Positions 61,064-64,000 of a stretch of DNA of 64,000 nucleotides are shown here, piece by piece. The translations under genes and the position numbers were made by a program. Source of the DNA: Clitoria ternatea (taxonomy: Eukaryota; Streptophyta; Magnoliopsida; Fabales; Fabaceae); the NCBI GenBank assembly GCA_037962975.1, contig CM075675.1, forward strand, positions 103,763,218 to 103,827,217, read 5' to 3'. Below the pieces are notes generated by a model, which searched no databases, was not told the origin of the DNA, and saw only the letters and a list, made by a program, of their open reading frames with translations. Positions within the stretch are counted from its first letter, which is position 1; every line of letters begins with the position of its first letter.

Positions 61064-63501
61064 TTTGTTATTGTTATTTTACAGGGATAGGTAATTTGAT
61101 TCTTGCTGATATACCTGTTGTAAGTGAATTTTCGGATGTGTTTCCGGAAGATATTCCTGGGTTACCTCCAAACCGGGAAATTGATTTTGTGATTGACTTA
61201 GTTTTGGGTGTCGAGCCAGTGTCACGTGCACCGTATCGTATGTCATCTATAGAGTTAACTGAGGTGAAAAAGCAAGTTGAGGAACTGTTAAGTAAAGGTT
61301 TTATTAGACCTAGTGCTTCTCCTTGGGGTGCTCCTGTACTATTGGTACGAAAGAAAGATGGGAGTATGAGAATGTGTATTGACTACCGTCAGTTAAATAA
61401 ATTGACAGTTAAAAATAAATATCCTTTACCAAGGATTGATGATTTACTTGACCAGTTATGGGGCGCGTGTATCTTTTCTAAGATTGACTTACGATCCGGA
61501 TATCATCAGATTAGAGTAAAACCTGAGGATATTCCGAAAACCGCTTTTCGAACAAGATACGGTCATTATGAGTATGTGGTGATGCCATTTGGAGTTACTA
61601 ATGCTCCGGCGGTATTCATGAGTTATATGAATCGAATCTTTCATCCTTTCTTGGATCAGTTTGTAGTAGTGTTTATTGATGATATACTAGTATATTCAAG
61701 ATCCGAGGGTGAACATGTTCAACATCTCCGTATTGTTTTACAGATTTTGCGAGAGAGACAGTTATATGCAAAATTGTCAAAATGTGAATTCTGGGTTAAA
61801 AGTATTCAGTTCTTGGGGCATATAATTTCTAGTGATGGAGTTTCTGTTGATCCTTCCAAGACAAATGCAGTTATGAATTGGGAGAGGCCCAAATCTATTA
61901 CTGAGATTCGAAGTTTTCTTGGTTTAGCTGGGTATTACCGACGTTTCATAGAAGGTTTCTCTCGTATTGCACTTCCTATAACCAAATTAACTAGGAAGGG
62001 ATGTCCTTTTGTTTGGACTGATGAATGTGAACAAAGTTTTAATGAATTGAAAAAGAAATTGACTTCTGCCCCTGTGCTTGCTTTACCCGATGTGGCCAGA
62101 GAATTTGTTGTATATTGTGATGCCTCTAAATCTGGCTTGGGGGGTGTGTTAATGCAAGAAGATAGAGTTATAGCCTATGCTTCTAGGCAGTTGAGACTTC
62201 ATGAGCAGAATTATCCTACTCACGACCTAGAGTTAGTGGCGGTTGTATTTGTATTGAAAATTTGGAGACATTATCTTTATGGCTCCCGTTTTGTTGTGTT
62301 TAGTGATCATAAGAGTTTGAAGTACTTATTTGATCAAAAAGAATTGAACATGAGGCAGAGGCGATGGATGGAATATTTAAAAGATTATGATTTTGAATTA
62401 AAATACCATCCAGGCAAAGCGAATGTGGTTGCTGATGCTTTGAGCAGGAAATCTCTTCATATTGCATCTTTAATGATAGAAGAATATAAACTGCTAGAAA
62501 GTTTTCGTGATATGCACCTAGCTGTAGTGGTTTATTCTCCTGGTTGTATGCTAATTGGGATGCTAAAAATTACTAATGAGTTTTTAAAATCTTTGTCTGA
62601 ATGTCAAGAGGATGATACTGATGTAAAACAGTTGATTGATGCCAAAGATCGGGGCAAGAATCTACCTTTGAATAAAGATTCTAATGGGCTGTGGCGGTTT
62701 AAAAATCGTATTATAGTGCCCTCCAATGGTGAATTTCGAACACAGATTCTATCAGAGGCTCATAAGAGTTCATTAAGTATTCATCCAGGTGTGACAAAAA
62801 TGTATCAAGACTTACGGCAACAATTTTGGTGGCCGGGGATGAAGAAAATGATAGTTGAATATGTGGCATCCTGTATAGTGTGCTTAAAGTCTAAAGTGGA
62901 GCATCAGAAACCTTCAGGGTTAGCACAACCACTTGATATTCCGATATGGAAGTGGGATAGTATTTCTATGGACTTTGTATCGGGTTTGCCTCGTTCTCGT
63001 GCTGGATGTGATGCCATATGGGTTGTTGTTGATCGATTAACGAAGAATGCTCATTTTCTTGCTATTAATATGAGATGGTCTTTGGAAAAGCTTGCTAATA
63101 TTTATGTGAAAGAAATTATAAGGTTGCATGGTGTACCCTCCAGTATTGTGCCAGATCGTAATCCTCGTTTTACTTCTAAATTTTGGAGAAGTTTACAACG
63201 TGAGCTAGGCACTGAGTTGAAAATGAGCTCCGCATATCATCCTCAAACAGATGGACAATCTGAACGTACAATACAAACTCTGGAAGATTTACTTCGGGCA
63301 TGTGTGATAGAACATAGAGGGAGTTGGGAGCAGTATTTACCTTTGATTGAATTTACTTATAACAATAGCTTCCATAGCAGTATTGGTATGGCTCCTTATG
63401 AGGCTTTATACGGTAGAAAATGCCAAACTCCTTTATGTTGGGCTGATGGTAGTGACGTCCTTGTATTGGGGCCTGAAATGGTTCAATCAATGACAGAATA
63501 A
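61064..63501 (+). CDS. Chromovirus pol: RT, RNase H, integrase core
   Basis: Copies the element's RNA and inserts the DNA. The open frame runs from about 61024; homology begins near ILADIPVVSEFSDVFPEDIP (61100). RT shows KKDGSMRMCIDYRQLN, YHQIRVKPEDIPKTAFRTRY and the catalytic FIDDILVYS. RNase H shows VVYCDASKSGLGGVL and FSDHKSLKYLF. Integrase shows the HHCC zinc region (HPGVTKMY to CIVCLKSK) and the DDE core: Asp in SMDFVSGLP, Asp in VPDRNPRFTSKFW and Glu in QTDGQSERTIQTLED. It ends at a TAA (63499) where relatives continue. The short linker between protease and RT found in relatives appears to be missing. Confidence 0.92.
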
Positions 63502-63981
63502 ATTAAATTGATCAGAAATAAATTGAAAGTTGCTCAAGACCGTTAGAAAAGCTATTATGATGCTAAACATAGACCTCTGATATTTCAAGTTGATGATCAA
63601 GTATTTTTGAAAGTTTCACCTATGAAAGGTGTGGGTCGAGTTATTGGTAGTAAAAAGTTGAGTCCCAGGTATATTGGACCTTATCGTATTTTAGAGCGAA
63701 TAGGCAATGTTGCCTATAGACTTGAGCTTCCTACAGTCTTGTCAAAGTTGCATGATGTTTTTCATATCTCCCAGCTTCGAAAGTATATCCCTCGAGATGA
63801 TATGGTGGTTCCAGATGACATTATTGAAATCAGAGAAGATGTGACGGTACCGGCTATTCCTCTTCGTATTGATGGTTATCAAACCAAACAATTAAGGAAT
63901 AAGAATATTCCTTTAGTGAAAGTTTTATGGCAGAATTTCAATGAAATTTCACACACGTGGGAATTAGAATCTGAGATGTGA
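63502..63981 (+). pseudogene. Integrase C-terminus and chromodomain, separated by stops
   Basis: Continuation of pol in the same frame after the TAA at 63499-63501 and a second stop, TAG, at 63544-63546. It encodes the GPY/F region (SPRYIGPYRILERIGNVAYR) and, at the end, a chromodomain (QLRNKNIPLVKVLWQNF, then HTWELE) that in this clade directs insertion to heterochromatin marks. Each stop is one base from a common sense codon. The natural end is the TGA at 63979. Confidence 0.88.
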
Positions 63982-64000
63982 CAACAATACCCGGATCTAT

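Larger units (their letters stand above)
56263..63981 (+). mobile_element. Ty3/gypsy chromovirus (Tekay/Del-like), 3' LTR beyond window
   Basis: Order: 5' LTR, initiator-Met primer site, gag with two CCHC knuckles, protease, RT, RNase H, integrase, GPY/F region and chromodomain, all on the plus strand. A 3-kb LTR and a C-terminal chromodomain are marks of the Tekay/Del clade of chromoviruses. The coding region is mostly open, so insertion was not ancient, but one frame change and two stops make this copy defective. The polypurine tract and 3' LTR should begin within a few hundred nt after the window end. Confidence 0.92.

Noticed and set aside
61047..61084. Definite spliced intron in the chromovirus pol
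   Set aside because: At 34-38 nt it is below the usual minimum for plant introns, and the better donor does not restore frame; kept only as a question in the findings.
1..64000. tRNA, rRNA or microRNA genes
   Set aside because: I saw no tRNA-like box A/B pair with a foldable cloverleaf and no rRNA segment. The only long hairpin is the 5.5-kb inverted repeat, far larger than a microRNA precursor.

Overview
The window is nuclear DNA of a flowering plant, almost certainly a eudicot. It is AT-rich, has short GT-AG introns, encodes plant-specific LRR-malectin receptor kinases, and is dense in plant transposable elements. A legume would fit the overall look, but nothing in the sequence fixes the species.

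Only one gene family looks like ordinary host coding sequence: two LRR receptor-like kinases with a malectin domain (the LRR-RLK VIII-2 type), arranged head to head. The left copy (8983 down to 90, minus strand) has 18 exons in the window, all in phase, and leaves the window before its membrane and kinase exons. The right copy (19464-29818, plus strand) is complete: 24 exons that I can place to the base, giving a 999-residue protein with signal peptide, LRRs, malectin domain, membrane helix and an RD-type kinase. The two copies share exon number, order and phase throughout the ectodomain, so they are an inverted gene duplication. The 10.5 kb between their start codons holds decayed transposon pieces: exon-like remnants, a CACTA-like end, a broken Ty1/copia element, an LTR fragment and a Stowaway-type MITE.

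From 29.9 to 37.4 kb there is a copia 5' end (LTR, primer site, gag start), a CACTA end, and a PIF/Harbinger DNA transposon whose transposase (401 aa) and Myb/SANT-like partner (348 aa) both read as open two-exon genes. From 37.56 to 43.02 kb lies a 5.5 kb imperfect inverted repeat with arms of about 2.4-2.6 kb. Its left arm contains an open three-exon reading frame that I do not recognise. Next come a truncated, frameshifted tail of the nucleolar GTPase gene NOG1 (43.6-44.1 kb), a long-LTR remnant with tandem GACGTC-bearing repeats (44.1-46.3 kb), an AT-rich stretch with little in it (46.3-49.3 kb), a second LTR fragment and an L1-type LINE reverse transcriptase relic (50.1-51.6 kb).

The last 12 kb is Ty3/gypsy sequence: a 3.5 kb solo LTR on the minus strand (51648-55188) and a chromovirus on the plus strand (56263 to the window end). 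The chromovirus has a 3.1 kb LTR, an initiator-Met-type primer site, gag-protease, RT-RNase H-integrase and a chromodomain; its 3' LTR lies outside. Its gag and pol are in different frames and the integrase has two in-frame stops. A recurring theme is that several unrelated LTR regions carry clusters of short hyphenated palindromes (GACGC-GTA-GCGTC, CCAC-AGGCC-GTGG, GACTCG-GAAA-CGAGTC).
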